Shown one piece after another: positions 53,648-63,907 of a stretch of 64,000 nucleotides of DNA (the first letter of the stretch is position 1; each line of letters starts with the position of its first letter). The position numbers and the translations under genes were made by a program. The notes below the pieces were generated by a model. The model did not search any database, was not told the DNA's origin, and saw nothing but the letters and a program-made list of their open reading frames with translations. The stretch comes from Pseudomonas lurida. GTDB lineage: Bacteria; Pseudomonadota; Gammaproteobacteria; Pseudomonadales; Pseudomonadaceae. The stretch is from assembly GCF_002563895.1 (NCBI RefSeq), contig NZ_PDJB01000001.1, positions 5,129,501 to 5,193,500 of the forward strand, given 5' to 3'.

Positions 53648-54796
53648 TCAGATTCGATTCACAGCAATTTGCGGCAGATCGTCGGCGGCGTTCAATTCAC
53701 GCACGGCGATATAGCGCTCGCTGCGGCGGGTGCGGTCCATCACCTGCCCTACCAATTGGCCACAGGCGGCGTCGATGTCTTCGCCACGCGTGGTGCGTAC
53801 GGTGACGTTGTAGCCGGCCTGGTGCAGTTGATCCTGGAAACGGCGGATGGCGTTGTTGCTCGGCCGCTCGTAGCCAGAATGTGGAAACGGGTTAAACGGA
53901 ATCAGGTTGATCTTGCACGGGATGTTCTTGAGCAACTCGATCATCTCGACCGCGTGTTCAACCTTGTCATTGATGTCCTTGAGCAAGGTGTACTCGATGG
54001 TCAGCACGCGCTTCTCGCCCAGGGACGACATGTAGCGCTGGCAAGATTCGAGCAGCATCTTAAGCGGATACTTCTTGTTGATCGGCACCAATTGGTTACG
54101 CAATGCGTCATTGGGTGCGTGCAGCGACAACGCCAGGGAGACGTCGATGTGCTTGGACAGCTCATCGATCATCGGCACCACGCCGGAGGTCGACAGGGTC
54201 ACGCGGCGCTTGGAGATGCCGTAGCCCAGGTCGTCCATCATCAGGTGCATGGCCGAAACGACGTTGTCGAAATTCAGCAGCGGCTCACCCATGCCCATCA
54301 TCACCACGTTGGTGATGGCACGGTCGACGGTCGCCGGCACGCTGCCAAAGGATTTGTTGGCAATCCACACCTGGCCGATCACTTCGGCGGCGGTGAGGTT
54401 GCTATTGAAGCCTTGCTTGCCGGTGGAGCAGAAACTGCAGTCCAGGGCACAGCCTGCCTGGGACGAAACGCACAAGGTGCCGCGTTTGCCCTGGGGAATG
54501 TATACCGTCTCGACGCAGCTGCCGGACGCCACGCGCACCACCCACTTACGGGTGCCGTCGCTGGAGATGTCCTCGCTGACCACTTCGGGACCACGGACCT
54601 CAGCAATAGCCTTGAGCTTATCGCGCAAGGCCTTGCTGACGTTCGTCATGGCGTCGAAATCGTCGACGCCAAAGTGGTGAATCCATTTCATTACCTGACC
54701 GGCACGGAAACGCTTCTCCCCGATTGAGTCGAAGAATTTCTCCATTTCCGGCTGGGTCAGCCCCAGCAGGTTGGTTTTTACAGTCGATGTCGTCAT
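53648..54796 (-). CDS. rlmN: 23S rRNA (adenine2503-C2)/tRNA A37 methyltransferase
   Basis: RlmN is a radical SAM enzyme that methylates A2503 of 23S rRNA and A37 of some tRNAs. The 382-residue protein carries the cluster motif C116-x3-C120-x2-C123 ('[12 protein letters not shown]') and the C-terminal catalytic cysteine near '[11 protein letters not shown]' (about residue 353). It follows ndk by 29 bases. Confidence 0.97.
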   Translation of the reverse strand: MTTSTVKTNLLGLTQPEMEKFFDSIGEKRFRAGQVMKWIHHFGVDDFDAMTNVSKALRDKLKAIAEVRGPEVVSEDISSDGTRKWVVRVASGSCVETVYIPQGKRGTLCVSSQAGCALDCSFCSTGKQGFNSNLTAAEVIGQVWIANKSFGSVPATVDRAITNVVMMGMGEPLLNFDNVVSAMHLMMDDLGYGISKRRVTLSTSGVVPMIDELSKHIDVSLALSLHAPNDALRNQLVPINKKYPLKMLLESCQRYMSSLGEKRVLTIEYTLLKDINDKVEHAVEMIELLKNIPCKINLIPFNPFPHSGYERPSNNAIRRFQDQLHQAGYNVTVRTTRGEDIDAACGQLVGQVMDRTRRSERYIAVRELNAADDLPQIAVNRI

Positions 54797-54825
54797 GGAT
54801 TCACCCTCACTCTTTAAGCCGATGC

Positions 54826-55251
54826 TTAGCGAGCGGTTACTTCAGTAGCGGCGAAGAAGTACGAGATTTCGCGAGCAGCAGCGGCTTCGGAGTCCGAGCC
54901 GTGTACAGCGTTGGCGTCGATGGATTCAGCGAAGTCAGCACGGATGGTGCCGGCAGCAGCTTCTTTAGGGTTGGTAGCGCCCATCAGCTCACGGTTCAGA
55001 GCGATAGCGTTTTCGCCTTCCAGAACCTGAACAACAACAGGACCGGAGATCATGAAGGCAACCAGGTCGCCGAAGAAGCCACGAGCGCTGTGCTCAGCGT
55101 AGAAGCCTTCAGCTTCAGCCTTGGACAGTTGCTTGAGTTTCGAAGCTACAACCTTCAGGCCGGCTTTTTCGAAACGAGTGGTGATCTCGCCGATGACGTT
55201 TTTTGCAACAGCGTCAGGCTTGATGATGGAGAAAGTACGTTGAACAGCCAT
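54826..55251 (-). CDS. ndk: Nucleoside diphosphate kinase
   Basis: Ndk exchanges gamma-phosphates between NTPs and NDPs. 141 residues, with catalytic H117 in 'NAVHGSDS' and the N-terminal '[11 protein letters not shown]' signature. The promoter overlaps the isc terminator just upstream, so ndk can be transcribed both alone and by readthrough. GGAG lies upstream of the ATG. Confidence 0.98.
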   Translation of the reverse strand: MAVQRTFSIIKPDAVAKNVIGEITTRFEKAGLKVVASKLKQLSKAEAEGFYAEHSARGFFGDLVAFMISGPVVVQVLEGENAIALNRELMGATNPKEAAAGTIRADFAESIDANAVHGSDSEAAAAREISYFFAATEVTAR

Positions 55252-55287
55252 GGTGTAACTCCAGAAACGGTAATTTACGAAAAATTA

Positions 55288-55310
55288 AACCCGCGAATTA
55301 TACGCGGGTT
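55288..55310 (-). terminator. Terminator of the isc operon, overlapping the ndk -10
   Basis: On the minus strand AACCCGCG (55310-55303) pairs with CGCGGGTT (55295-55288), and TTTAATTTTT follows. The seven-base loop is TATAATT, containing the ndk -10. Confidence 0.75.
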
Positions 55311-55326
55311 ATTGGGTATTGCCTAA
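55297..55326 (-). promoter_or_regulatory. ndk: Candidate ndk promoter
   Basis: TTAGGC (55326-55321) and TATAAT (55302-55297) are 18 bases apart on the minus strand. The -10 lies in the loop of the upstream terminator hairpin. Confidence 0.6.
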
Positions 55327-55343
55327 CTGCGTAAAAAGGCGGC

Positions 55344-55544
55344 TCAGTCTGCTTCTTCGATCCACAGGCCTTGAATCGCCTCCAGGACCTTCTCGCCACC
55401 CCGGTCGGGGATGTCATCGAAGTCCGGCAGCTCCATCACCAGGTTGCGCAGCTTGACGAAGTTGACAGTCAGAGGATTGACCTCCGGATGAGCTTCAGCA
55501 AGCTGTATAGCGATTTCTTGTACATCAACCCATTTCAGGCTCAT
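55344..55544 (-). CDS. iscX: IscX (Fe-S assembly protein)
   Basis: A 66-residue acidic protein with the typical 'LKWVDVQEIAIQLAEAHPEV' start and 'LPDFDDIPDRGGEKVLEAIQ' end. IscX binds IscS and iron and tunes the rate of cluster assembly. ATG 55544 gives the family length. It is the last isc gene; the terminator/ndk promoter follows. Confidence 0.95.
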   Translation of the reverse strand: MSLKWVDVQEIAIQLAEAHPEVNPLTVNFVKLRNLVMELPDFDDIPDRGGEKVLEAIQGLWIEEAD

Positions 55545-55558
55545 GACATTTCCTTGAA

Positions 55559-55900
55559 TCAATGCGGCGCTTCGGCTGCATGGTTGAGGGAATATTTCGG
55601 GATTTCGACGGTGATGTCTTCGGTCCCGACCTTGGCCTGACAGCTTAGGCGAGAAGTCGCTTCCAGGCCCCAGGCACGATCAAGAAAGTCTTCTTCCAGC
55701 TCATCAGCCTCTTCAAGGCTATTGAATCCTTCGCGAATCACGCAATGGCACGTGGTGCAGGCGCACACACCGCCGCAGGCGCTTTCGATTTCGATGTGGT
55801 TGTCATGGGCAACTTCGAGGATGGACTTGCCGGTCTCAGCCTCCACGACCATACCATCCGGGCAGTGCTCGGCGTGTGGCAGAAAAATGACCTGCGGCAT
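55559..55900 (-). CDS. fdx: ISC-type [2Fe-2S] ferredoxin
   Basis: A 113-residue adrenodoxin-type ferredoxin. Cluster ligands are C42, C48 and C51 ('CGGVCACTTC') and C87 ('LSCQAK'). C46 and C53 are extra cysteines near the cluster. It supplies electrons for cluster assembly on IscU. It is separated from hscA by only three bases. Confidence 0.96.
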   Translation of the reverse strand: MPQVIFLPHAEHCPDGMVVEAETGKSILEVAHDNHIEIESACGGVCACTTCHCVIREGFNSLEEADELEEDFLDRAWGLEATSRLSCQAKVGTEDITVEIPKYSLNHAAEAPH

Positions 55901-55903
55901 TGA

Positions 55904-57766
55904 TTATTCCTCGATTTCATTCAGGTTGCGCCCGGCCAGTGCGGCTTTCACCGTCTGATCCATGCGGCGGGCGGCAAAGGCATCAGTCACCTGCGACAAG
56001 CGCTTGGTCTGCTGCTCGATGGCGTAGCCATCGTTGCCTTTCATCAGTTCGGCCAGTTCCTGCATCTGCAGGTCGATAACCATGCGCTCTTCAGCATCCA
56101 GCAGGCGCTCGCCGTCGGCATCAAGGGCACCCTGCACCGCTTCGAGCAGGCGCTGGGCATCCACTTGTTGCTCACGCAACACACGGGCGACCTTGTCATC
56201 GCCGGCGTACTGGAACGAGTCCTTGAGCATCTTGGCGATTTCGCCGTCGGTGAGGCCGTAGGACGGCTTGACCTGGATGCTGGCTTCAACACCGGAGGCC
56301 AATTCACGCGCAGCGACGCTGAGCAAGCCGTCGGCATCGACCTGGAAGGTCACGCGAATCTTCGCCGCACCCGCCACCATCGCCGGGATACCCCGCAATT
56401 CAAAGCGTGCCAGGGAGCGGCAGTCGCTGATCAGCTCACGCTCGCCTTGCAGCACGTGAATCATCATGGCCGTCTGGCCATCTTTGTAAGTGGTGAAGTC
56501 CTGGGCACGGGCGACGGGGATGGTGGTGTTGCGCGGAATCACCTTCTCCATCAGCCCCCCCATGGTTTCCAGTCCCAGGGACAGCGGAATCACGTCGAGC
56601 AGCAGCAGTTCGCCACCATCACGTTTGTTACCGGCCAGGGTATCGGCCTGGATCGCGGCGCCGATGGCGACCACTTGATCCGGGTCGATTTCCGTCAGCG
56701 GCTGGCGACCAAAGGCTTCGGCAACGGCTTCACGCACGCGCGGCACGCGGGTGGAGCCACCGACCATGACCACGGCACCTACGTCTTCCAGCTCGATACC
56801 GGAATCACGCACGGCGCGGCGGCAGGCTTTGAGGCTGCGGGCGACCATCGGCTCGATCAACGCATCGAAGGCTTCACGGGTCAGCTGGGCCGACCACGTG
56901 CCGTAGGACACTTCGACGCTCGCAGCGTCCGTCAGTGCCTCCTTGGCGGCGCAGGCGGTTTGCAGCAGGTTGCGCTGTGCGCCCGGGTCCAGGTCGGCAG
57001 ACAAGCCGGCGCTGGTGATGATCCAGCTCGCAATGGCGTGGTCGAAGTCATCACCCCCCAGGGCGCTGTCGCCGCCGGTAGCGAGCACTTCGAACACGCC
57101 GCCGGTCAGGCGCAGGATCGAAATATCAAAGGTGCCGCCGCCCAGGTCGTAAATAGCGACCAGGCCTTCTGCATGCTGGTCCAGGCCATAGGCCACGGCG
57201 GCTGCAGTCGGCTCGTTGAGCAAACGCAGCACGTTCAGGCCGGCGAGCTTCGCCGCGTCCTTGGTGGCTTGGCGCTGAGCGTCATCGAAATACGCCGGGA
57301 CGGTGATCACTGCACCCACCAGTTCGCCGCCCAGGGTTTTTTCCGCACGCTGGCGCAGCACCTTGAGGATATCGGCCGACACTTCTACCGGGCTTTTCGG
57401 GCCCTGGACAGTGTCGATGAACGGCATGTGGGATTCGCCGCCGACAAAGCGGTACGGCAGCTGGTCGCCCAATTGCTTGACGTCGGACAGACCACGACCC
57501 ATCAAGCGCTTGACCGACAGCACGGTATTCAAGGGATCGGTAGACGCTGCCAGCTTGGCCGACTCACCGACTTCGGTGCGATCAGCGTGATAACGCACGG
57601 CGGATGGCAGGATTACCTGGCCGTTGACGTCGGGCAACGGCTCGGACAGGCCGCTGCGCAAGGCAGCAACCAGGGAATTGGTGGTGCCCAGGTCAATCCC
57701 GACTGCCAGGCGACGCTGGTGCGGTTGAGGACTTTGGCCGGGTTCGGCGATTTGCAGTAGGGCCAT
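55904..57766 (-). CDS. hscA: Fe-S assembly Hsp70-type chaperone HscA
   Basis: HscA works with HscB to transfer clusters from IscU to target apoproteins. The 620-residue protein has the Hsp70 ATPase domain ('[14 protein letters not shown]' at about 22, '[15 protein letters not shown]' at about 210, '[17 protein letters not shown]' at about 345), then the substrate-binding beta domain (about 390-510) and helical lid. Shorter than DnaK, as usual for HscA. Confidence 0.97.
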   Translation of the reverse strand: MALLQIAEPGQSPQPHQRRLAVGIDLGTTNSLVAALRSGLSEPLPDVNGQVILPSAVRYHADRTEVGESAKLAASTDPLNTVLSVKRLMGRGLSDVKQLGDQLPYRFVGGESHMPFIDTVQGPKSPVEVSADILKVLRQRAEKTLGGELVGAVITVPAYFDDAQRQATKDAAKLAGLNVLRLLNEPTAAAVAYGLDQHAEGLVAIYDLGGGTFDISILRLTGGVFEVLATGGDSALGGDDFDHAIASWIITSAGLSADLDPGAQRNLLQTACAAKEALTDAASVEVSYGTWSAQLTREAFDALIEPMVARSLKACRRAVRDSGIELEDVGAVVMVGGSTRVPRVREAVAEAFGRQPLTEIDPDQVVAIGAAIQADTLAGNKRDGGELLLLDVIPLSLGLETMGGLMEKVIPRNTTIPVARAQDFTTYKDGQTAMMIHVLQGERELISDCRSLARFELRGIPAMVAGAAKIRVTFQVDADGLLSVAARELASGVEASIQVKPSYGLTDGEIAKMLKDSFQYAGDDKVARVLREQQVDAQRLLEAVQGALDADGERLLDAEERMVIDLQMQELAELMKGNDGYAIEQQTKRLSQVTDAFAARRMDQTVKAALAGRNLNEIEE

Positions 57767-57819
57767 GGTAATCAGGTCTTATCTGTCTATCAGGCGTGCA
57801 TCACGGGCAGCACACTGGG

Positions 57820-58341
57820 TTAATCGTCGAGGCGCTCTTCTAACTGGCGCACTTCGTAGGTGAGCTTGTCGAGGAACTGCATGCGCCGCATCAGGCGTTC
57901 GGCCTGTTCGCGTTGCGCTGCATCATCCCAACAGGCTGCGAAGCTTTCGTTGAGCTCATCCTGGGCCGTTTTCAGACGACGCTTGAAGACCGCGACGCCC
58001 GCCAGATCGGCTTCGTCCTGCAAGTCTTCGAGCTCTTCACGCCACTGCATCTGTTGCATCAGGAAGTCCGGGTCGTGAACCGTGACTTCCAGCGGCAACT
58101 CGCCACCATTCATCGCGAGCAGGTAACGCGCGCGTTTAGGAGGGCTTTTGAGCGTCTGATAGGCTTCGTTGAGGCTGGCCGATTGCTCCAGCGCCAGGCG
58201 TTGCTCACGCTCGGAAGCGTCAGCGAAGCGGTCCGGATGCACGCCACGCGCCAGTTCTCGGTAGCGCGTGGCAAGCTGCTCAAGGTCCAGCCGAAAGCTC
58301 GGCTGCAGCTCGAATAAAGCGAAATGACAAGGAGTACCCAC
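57820..58341 (-). CDS. hscB: Fe-S assembly J-protein HscB
   Basis: HscB delivers IscU to HscA. The 173-residue protein has an N-terminal J domain with 'HPDRF' (about residue 38) and a C-terminal three-helix IscU-binding domain (about 90-170). It starts at a GTG (58341), with GAGG/GGCT purines upstream, which gives the usual length; there is no ATG in the right place. The gap to iscA is eight bases. Confidence 0.94.
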   Translation of the reverse strand: MGTPCHFALFELQPSFRLDLEQLATRYRELARGVHPDRFADASEREQRLALEQSASLNEAYQTLKSPPKRARYLLAMNGGELPLEVTVHDPDFLMQQMQWREELEDLQDEADLAGVAVFKRRLKTAQDELNESFAACWDDAAQREQAERLMRRMQFLDKLTYEVRQLEERLDD

Positions 58342-58349
58342 GAATAGCC

Positions 58350-58673
58350 TCAGATGTTGAAGCTTTCGCCGCAGCCACATTCACCGCGTACGTTGGGGTT
58401 GTTGAACTTGAAGCCTTCGTTCAACCCTTCCTTGACGAAATCGAGTTCGGTGCCGTCCAGGTAGGTCAGGCTCTTGGGGTCGATGATCACTTTCTCGCCG
58501 TGACTCTCGAACACCTGGTCCTCTTCAACCACCTCGTCGACAAACTCCAGCACGTAGGCAAGGCCGGAACAGCCTGTGGTGCGAACACCCAGACGAATCC
58601 CCTCACCTTTACCGCGCCCATTCAGGGAGCGGCGAATGTGCTGCGCAGCCGCTTCTGTCATGCTGATAGCCAT
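58350..58673 (-). CDS. iscA: Fe-S cluster assembly A-type carrier IscA
   Basis: A 107-residue A-type carrier with the three conserved cysteines C35 ('GCSGLAY'), C99 and C101 ('GECGCGESF'). It accepts clusters or iron from the scaffold. Start ATG 58673 ('[10 protein letters not shown]'); an ATG at 58697 would add eight residues not usual for the family. Confidence 0.96.
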   Translation of the reverse strand: MAISMTEAAAQHIRRSLNGRGKGEGIRLGVRTTGCSGLAYVLEFVDEVVEEDQVFESHGEKVIIDPKSLTYLDGTELDFVKEGLNEGFKFNNPNVRGECGCGESFNI

Positions 58674-58701
58674 CGTTGACTCCTTACTCGTCGCCAAATG
58701 C

Positions 58702-59088
58702 TTAGATCAAGCCTTTCTTCTGCTTGTAGTCGCGAACGGCCGCCTTGATGGCGTCTTCTGCGAGTACCGAGCAGTGGATTTTCACTGGCGGCAGGGCCAG
58801 TTCTTCGGCCAGCTGGGTGTTGCTGATAGTGACAGCCTCATCCAGGGTCTTGCCTTTCATCCATTCGGTCGCCAGGGAGCTGGAGGCGATGGCCGAACCG
58901 CAGCCGTAGGTCTTGAACTTGGCGTCTTCGATGACGCCAGCGTCGTTGACCTTGATCTGCAGGCGCATAACATCGCCGCACGCCGGAGCGCCGACCATGC
59001 CGGTGCCGACATCAGGATCTTCCGCATTCATCTTGCCGACGTTGCGCGGGTTTTCGTAGTGGTCGATGACCTTTTCGCTGTAAGCCAT
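58702..59088 (-). CDS. iscU: Fe-S cluster scaffold IscU
   Basis: The 128-residue scaffold protein on which [2Fe-2S] and [4Fe-4S] clusters are built. Ligand cysteines C37, C63 and C106 are all present. The '[16 protein letters not shown]' segment contains the HscA-recognition motif LPPVK. It lies between iscS and iscA in the isc operon. Confidence 0.98.
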   Translation of the reverse strand: MAYSEKVIDHYENPRNVGKMNAEDPDVGTGMVGAPACGDVMRLQIKVNDAGVIEDAKFKTYGCGSAIASSSLATEWMKGKTLDEAVTISNTQLAEELALPPVKIHCSVLAEDAIKAAVRDYKQKKGLI

Positions 59089-59187
59089 GGTACTGAATCC
59101 TCACTCATCAGGGCCGCTCTGGAACCCTGTAGAAACGCCTGCGTTTACCGCCACGTTCCTACAGAGCTTGGGTGGCGGCTTCTATAT

Positions 59188-60402
59188 TTAGTGTGCCGCC
59201 CACTCGATCTTGGAAATATCGACACCGTCTTTGTACATGTCCCACAGCGGCGACAGAACGCGCAGCTTGTTGACGGCTTCGCAGACTTTCTGCGCGGCGT
59301 AGTCGACTTGCTCTTCGGTGGTGAAACGGCCGAACGTAAAGCGGATCGAGCTGTGTGCCAGTTCGTCGTTGCGGCCAAGGGCGCGCAGTACATACGAAGG
59401 CTCAAGGGACGCCGAGGTGCAGGCCGAGCCGGACGAAACCGCCAGGTCCTTGAGCGCCATGATCAGCGACTCACCTTCGACGTAGTTGAAGCTCAAATTA
59501 AGGTTGTGCGGTACACGGGCGGTCATGCTGCCGTTGATGTACAGCTCTTCAAGGTTCTCGACCTGCTTGTAGAAGCGGTCGCTCAGGGCCTTGATGCGCA
59601 CGTTTTCGGCAGCCATGTCTTCCTTTGCCACACGGAAAGCTTCGCCCATGCCGACGATCTGGTGGGTCGCCAGGGTGCCCGAACGCATGCCGCGCTCGTG
59701 ACCGCCGCCGTGCATGGTGGCTTCGATGCGCACGCGTGGCTTGCGGCTCACGTACAGCGCGCCGATGCCTTTAGGACCGTAGGTCTTGTGGGCAGAGAAC
59801 GACATCAGGTCGACTTTCAGTTTCGACAGGTCGATATCGACCTTGCCGGTGGACTGAGCAGCGTCGACGTGCAGCAGGATGCCCTTCGAGCGGGTCAGCT
59901 CGCCGATGGCCGCGATGTCGTTGATGGTGCCGATTTCGTTGTTCACGTGAATCACGGAAACCAGGATGGTGTCTTCACGCAGCGCGGCTTCGATCATGGC
60001 CGGGGTGACGATACCGTCGGTGGTTGGCTCGAGGTAGGTGACCTCGAAACCTTCACGCTCCAGTTGGCGCATGGTGTCGAGGACAGCCTTGTGCTCAATC
60101 TTGGTGGTGATCAGGTGCTTGCCTTTGGTCGCGTAGAAATGCGCCGCGCCCTTGATAGCCAGGTTGTCGGACTCGGTGGCACCGGAGGTCCAGACGATTT
60201 CACGCGGGTCTGCGCCAACCAGGTCAGCGACCTGGCGACGAGCGTTCTCGACCGCTTCCTCGGCTTTCCAGCCGAACACGTGGGAACGGGAGGCCGGGTT
60301 GCCGAAGTTTCCGTCAACCAGCAGGCATTCGCTCATCTTTTGCGCGACACGCGGATCAACCGGGGTGGTCGCTGAGTAATCAAGGTAAATCGGCAATTTC
60401 AT
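59188..60402 (-). CDS. iscS: Cysteine desulfurase IscS
   Basis: IscS takes sulfur from cysteine for Fe-S clusters, thiolated tRNA and other pathways. The 404-residue PLP enzyme has the Schiff-base lysine K206 ('SAHKTYGP') and catalytic C328 ('[10 protein letters not shown]'), numbered as in E. coli. A 99-base gap separates it from iscU. Confidence 0.98.
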   Translation of the reverse strand: MKLPIYLDYSATTPVDPRVAQKMSECLLVDGNFGNPASRSHVFGWKAEEAVENARRQVADLVGADPREIVWTSGATESDNLAIKGAAHFYATKGKHLITTKIEHKAVLDTMRQLEREGFEVTYLEPTTDGIVTPAMIEAALREDTILVSVIHVNNEIGTINDIAAIGELTRSKGILLHVDAAQSTGKVDIDLSKLKVDLMSFSAHKTYGPKGIGALYVSRKPRVRIEATMHGGGHERGMRSGTLATHQIVGMGEAFRVAKEDMAAENVRIKALSDRFYKQVENLEELYINGSMTARVPHNLNLSFNYVEGESLIMALKDLAVSSGSACTSASLEPSYVLRALGRNDELAHSSIRFTFGRFTTEEQVDYAAQKVCEAVNKLRVLSPLWDMYKDGVDISKIEWAAH

Positions 60403-60452
60403 GGACTTTCTCCTAAATCAGGCTGGCTGGCGTGCCGTTAGCTCTTCGGCTG

Positions 60453-60944
60453 TCACTCGACGGCGGACGCTTCGATCTTGTCCAGACGCGGCGCCTTGGT
60501 GTTGCAACGGCGCTGGTCCTGACGCTGGGCTACTTCTTGCACCTCACGGCGAGTCACAAGATCAGCCAAGCTGATACCACTCAAAAACTCATGGATCTGC
60601 AGGCTCAGATCGCACCACAAGTGGTGCGTCAGGCAGGTGTCGCCGGCGTGGCAGTCACCCAGGCCCTGGCATTTGGTGGCATCGACGGATTCGTTGACCG
60701 CATCGATCACCTGAGCGACCTGGATGCCCTGCATGTCGCGGGACAGCTGATAGCCGCCACCTGGACCACGAACGCTGGAAACCAGATTGCTGCGACGCAA
60801 CTTGGCGAACAACTGCTCGAGGTAGGACAGGGAAATGCCTTGGCGCTCGGAGATATCGGCCAGGGACACCGGCCCAGTTTGCGCGTGCAAAGCCAGGTCA
60901 AGCATGGCGGTCACCGCGTATCGGCCTTTTGTAGTCAGTCTCAT
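60453..60944 (-). CDS. iscR: Fe-S responsive transcriptional regulator IscR
   Basis: A 163-residue Rrf2-family repressor/activator whose [2Fe-2S] cluster reports on cell demand. The winged helix ('[20 protein letters not shown]') is N-terminal, and the cluster ligands C92, C98, C104 and H107 match E. coli IscR positions. It heads the isc operon and has candidate type 1 sites across its promoter, so autorepression is expected. The ATG at 60944 starts '[11 protein letters not shown]'. An ATG six bases upstream would add two residues. Confidence 0.97.
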   Translation of the reverse strand: MRLTTKGRYAVTAMLDLALHAQTGPVSLADISERQGISLSYLEQLFAKLRRSNLVSSVRGPGGGYQLSRDMQGIQVAQVIDAVNESVDATKCQGLGDCHAGDTCLTHHLWCDLSLQIHEFLSGISLADLVTRREVQEVAQRQDQRRCNTKAPRLDKIEASAVE

Positions 60945-60977
60945 GGACAATTACCAAGGTGTTTCAGAATGTGGGCA

Positions 60978-61006
60978 AGTATGCGATTCCCGAGTATTTA
61001 AGTCAA
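60978..61006 (-). promoter_or_regulatory. iscR: iscR promoter
   Basis: On the minus strand TTGACT (61006-61001) and CATACT (60983-60978) with 17 bases between. The -35 is embedded in an IscR-type site. Confidence 0.7.
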
Positions 61007-61010
61007 CTAT
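60986..61010 (-). promoter_or_regulatory. IscR type 1 binding site over the promoter
   Basis: The minus-strand sequence begins ATAGTTGACTTAAAT and ends ACTCGGGAAT. It fits the type 1 pattern of a YGACT half with an inverted AGTCRG-like half (here ACTCGG). It covers the -35 and spacer, as expected for repression by holo-IscR. Confidence 0.65.
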
Positions 61011-61034
61011 AAGACCTAGTACTTTAGTCAGGAT
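61009..61034 (-). promoter_or_regulatory. Possible second IscR type 1 site
   Basis: Minus strand AATCCTGACTAAAGTACTAG followed by GTCTTA carries a YGACT half and a weaker partner half. It abuts the first site. Weaker match, given with caution. Confidence 0.4.
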
Positions 61035-61131
61035 TACCCGTAAAAAGGGCGCGCGAATCATAGCAGGATGGGGTGGGGACGAACAGCAGGAACAGGGCTA
61101 ACGCCCGACCTCAAGACCAATGGAGATCAAA

Positions 61132-61223
61132 TGGGGGGGGAGCTGGCTCGCCCGCGATGGCGGTGGATCAGCCACTCAAGGGAGGCTGGCAGGCCGCAAT
61201 CGCAGGCAAGCCAGCTCCCACAG
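61132..61223. repeat. REP pair between iscR and cysE
   Basis: Inverted arms 61132-61160 (...GGAGCTGGCTCGCCCGCGAT) and 61199-61223 (ATCGCAGGCAAGCCAGCTCC...), with a run of eight G at 61133-61140. Together with the 140 bases toward iscR, this fills a 300-base gap that otherwise shows only the iscR control region. Confidence 0.85.
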
Positions 61224-61244
61224 GGATTTTACCGGTCTTGAAAT

Positions 61245-62030
61245 CTAGCCAGCCTTGGTCGCACCGGCCTCATCCTTGATTTCGGCGAAGTCCTCTTCGC
61301 GCAACTCGGGCAGATCTTTCGCACAGTACGGACTGCCCAGATCCTTCAGCGCACCGCACATACCCTCCAGCTTGCCGTCCACCGCCTGGAGGTGGTCAAG
61401 CAATTGGCCAATGGCACGCGCTACCGGGTCAGGCATGTCTTCGCTGACACCGTAGGCATCGAAGCCGATCTTCTCAGCCATGGCCTTGCGCTTGGCTTCC
61501 TGCTCGTCGCCAACCTCCGGCTTGACGATGATTCGGCCAGGGATACCCACTACCGTTGCGCCAGGCGGCACCGCCTTGGTCACCACGGCATTTGAACCCA
61601 CCTTGGCACCCGCGCCGACAGTGAACGGCCCGAGCACCTTGGCGCCCGCCCCTACCACCACGCCATTTTCCAAGGTCGGATGACGCTTGCCTTTGTTCCA
61701 GCTCGTACCCCCCAGGGTCACGCCCTGATAGAGCGTCACGTCATCGCCAATCTCGGCGGTCTCGCCAATCACGATGCCCATGCCATGGTCGATAAAGAAG
61801 CGACGACCGACCTTGGCACCCGGGTGAATCTCGATCCCGGTCAACCAGCGTCCAAAGTTCGACACCAGCCGCGCCAGCCATTTCCAGCCCATGCCCCACA
61901 AGGCGCCAGACAGGCGGTGGATCCAGATCGCGTGCATGCCGGGGTAGCACGTCAGCACTTCAAAGGCGTTGCGCGCCGCCGGGTCACGGTGGAACACACT
62001 CTGGATATCTTCTCGCAAACGCTCGAACAT
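61245..62030 (-). CDS. cysE: Serine O-acetyltransferase
   Basis: CysE acetylates serine for cysteine synthesis. The 261-residue protein has the N-terminal helical domain (1-60), the left-handed beta-helix (about 70-180, '[21 protein letters not shown]' region containing the catalytic Asp/His), and a C-terminal extension to residue 261 not seen in short CysE forms. It overlaps neither neighbour but begins two bases after trmJ, so the two are co-transcribed. Position just upstream of iscRS links cysteine supply and cluster synthesis. Confidence 0.95.
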   Translation of the reverse strand: MFERLREDIQSVFHRDPAARNAFEVLTCYPGMHAIWIHRLSGALWGMGWKWLARLVSNFGRWLTGIEIHPGAKVGRRFFIDHGMGIVIGETAEIGDDVTLYQGVTLGGTSWNKGKRHPTLENGVVVGAGAKVLGPFTVGAGAKVGSNAVVTKAVPPGATVVGIPGRIIVKPEVGDEQEAKRKAMAEKIGFDAYGVSEDMPDPVARAIGQLLDHLQAVDGKLEGMCGALKDLGSPYCAKDLPELREEDFAEIKDEAGATKAG

Positions 62031-62032
62031 TT

Positions 62033-62803
62033 TTAATCCTTCCGCTTAAGAAGCTCGCCACGGGCCGCTTTCTGGGTTTCCGTGAGGATGCCACGCAATA
62101 TATTCATTTCTGCCCGGCTGACCGAGCTGCGTCCGTAAAGGCGACGCAGGCGTGCCATCAAGTGCCGTGGTTTTTCCGGATCGAGGAACTCGATGGCCAC
62201 CAGGGTTTGCTCCAAGTGCTCATAGAACCGCTCCAGTTCGTCCATGGTGGCCAACTCGCCACTCTTGGTCGACGCCACTTCGTCCTTCTCCACCTTGCTC
62301 GGCTGGCCTTCAGCGGCCAGCCAGGCCATGCGCACTTCATAACTCAACACCTGCACCGCCGCCCCGAGGTTCAGCGAGCTGAACCCAGGGTCTGATGGGA
62401 TGTGCACGTGGTAATGACATCGCTGCAGCTCTTCATTGGTAAGGCCGGAGTCTTCACGACCAAAGACCAAGGCAATTTCAGCGCCACCGGCGGCCTCTTC
62501 CACCACTTTAGTGCCGCATTCGCGCGGATCCAGCAGCGGCCAGGGGATGCGACGGTCGCGGGCACTGGTGCCGAGCACCAGGTTGCAGCCGACCAAGGCG
62601 TCTTCCAGGGTGGCGACGACCTGGGCTTTTTCCAGGATGTCATTGGCACCGGACGCACGGGCATCAGCCTCGTGGTGCGGGAACACACGCGGTTCGACCA
62701 GCACCAGGCGCGTCAGCCCCATGTTTTTCATGGCTCGCGCCACCCCGCCGATGTTGCCGGGATGACTGGTATTGACCAAGACGACACGAATGTTTTGCAG
62801 CAA
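62033..62803 (-). CDS. trmJ: tRNA (cytidine/uridine-32-2'-O)-methyltransferase TrmJ
   Basis: A SPOUT-class methyltransferase of 256 residues that 2'-O-methylates position 32 of tRNAs. Motifs: '[22 protein letters not shown]' (N-terminal motif 1, about residue 8), '[15 protein letters not shown]' (motif 2) and '[19 protein letters not shown]' (motif 3, trefoil knot). It is divergent from suhB, its neighbour across many Pseudomonas genomes. Confidence 0.96.
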   Translation of the reverse strand: MLQNIRVVLVNTSHPGNIGGVARAMKNMGLTRLVLVEPRVFPHHEADARASGANDILEKAQVVATLEDALVGCNLVLGTSARDRRIPWPLLDPRECGTKVVEEAAGGAEIALVFGREDSGLTNEELQRCHYHVHIPSDPGFSSLNLGAAVQVLSYEVRMAWLAAEGQPSKVEKDEVASTKSGELATMDELERFYEHLEQTLVAIEFLDPEKPRHLMARLRRLYGRSSVSRAEMNILRGILTETQKAARGELLKRKD

Positions 62804-62884
62804 GGGAGGCGCTCTCGGACACGGGAAAGGGGAGCAAATCTTACAGAACAGCCTAAGGTTATGCCATGAAAGCTAACGTCGTCC

Positions 62885-62912
62885 TTCACCTGAAGAAAGT
62901 TTCTGCTAGAAT
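62885..62912 (+). promoter_or_regulatory. suhB: Candidate suhB promoter
   Basis: TTCACC (62885-62890) and TAGAAT (62907-62912) with a 16-base spacer. The start site would be about 30 bases before the ATG. Confidence 0.5.
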
Positions 62913-62948
62913 GCTCGGCTTTCTTTAACAACCTTAGGTGACACATCC

Positions 62949-63764
62949 ATGCAGCCCATGCTGAATATCGCGCTGCGCGCCGCCCGCAGCGCCAGTGAAT
63001 TGATCTTCCGCTCCATCGAGCGCCTGGATACCATCAAGGTCGACGAAAAAGACGCCAAGGATTACGTATCCGAGGTGGATCGCGCCGCCGAACAGAAAAT
63101 CATCGACGCTCTGCGCAAGGCCTACCCTACCCACGGCATCCTCGGTGAAGAAACCGGCCTGCACAAAGGCAGCGGCGAAGGCGAAGACTACCTGTGGATC
63201 ATCGACCCACTGGATGGCACCACCAACTTCCTGCGCGGCATCCCGCACTTTGCCGTGAGCATCGCGTGCAAATACCGTGGCCGCCTGGAACACGCCGTTG
63301 TCCTGGACCCCGTCCGCCAGGAAGAATTCACCGCCAGCCGTGGCCGTGGCGCCCAGCTGAACGGTCGTCGCCTGCGCGTCAGCGGTCGTACCAGCCTGGA
63401 CGGCGCCCTGCTGGGTACCGGCTTCCCGTTCCGTGACGACCAGATGGACAACCTGGAAAACTACCTGGGCATGTTCCGCGCCCTGGTTGGCCAGACTGCC
63501 GGCATCCGTCGCGCCGGCGCAGCGAGCCTGGACCTGGCTTATGTGGCCGCGGGTCGTTTCGATGCGTTCTGGGAGTCGGGCCTGTCCGAGTGGGACATGG
63601 CTGCAGGCGCCCTGCTGATCCAGGAAGCGGGCGGCTTGGTGAGCGACTTCACCGGCGGTCACGACTTCCTTGAGAAAGGCCACGTGGTTGCCGGCAACAC
63701 AAAATGCTTCAAGGCAGTGCTGACGGCTATCCAGCCGCACCTGCCGGCTTCGCTGAAGCGCTAA
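62949..63764 (+). CDS. suhB: Inositol-1-monophosphatase family protein SuhB
   Basis: A 271-residue Mg-dependent phosphatase of the IMPase fold: E67 ('GEETG'), D86/D89 in 'IDPLDGTTNF' and the later 'WESGLSEWDMAAGALLIQEAGG' contain the metal-binding residues. In gammaproteobacteria SuhB also binds the rRNA antitermination complex and affects virulence gene expression in Pseudomonas. 'CCTTAGGTGACAC' precedes the ATG. It is monocistronic with a strong terminator. Confidence 0.96.
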   Translation: MQPMLNIALRAARSASELIFRSIERLDTIKVDEKDAKDYVSEVDRAAEQKIIDALRKAYPTHGILGEETGLHKGSGEGEDYLWIIDPLDGTTNFLRGIPHFAVSIACKYRGRLEHAVVLDPVRQEEFTASRGRGAQLNGRRLRVSGRTSLDGALLGTGFPFRDDQMDNLENYLGMFRALVGQTAGIRRAGAASLDLAYVAAGRFDAFWESGLSEWDMAAGALLIQEAGGLVSDFTGGHDFLEKGHVVAGNTKCFKAVLTAIQPHLPASLKR

Positions 63765-63783
63765 GCGAGCGAGCACAAAAAAA

Positions 63784-63807
63784 GCACCCCGAGGGGTGCT
63801 TTTTTTA
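63784..63807. terminator. Bidirectional rho-independent terminator after suhB
   Basis: GCACCCC (63784-63790) pairs with GGGGTGC (63793-63799), flanked by A7 on the left and T7 on the right. It serves suhB and the convergent gene on its right. Confidence 0.95.
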
Positions 63808-63907
63808 TGCCTGGGCGTTGGGAACACCCAATACCCACGGATGCACACTCAATCCAATGGGGAGCCGACGTACCCACTCCCCCATCTGGACCGACGCCAG
63901 CCCTTGA

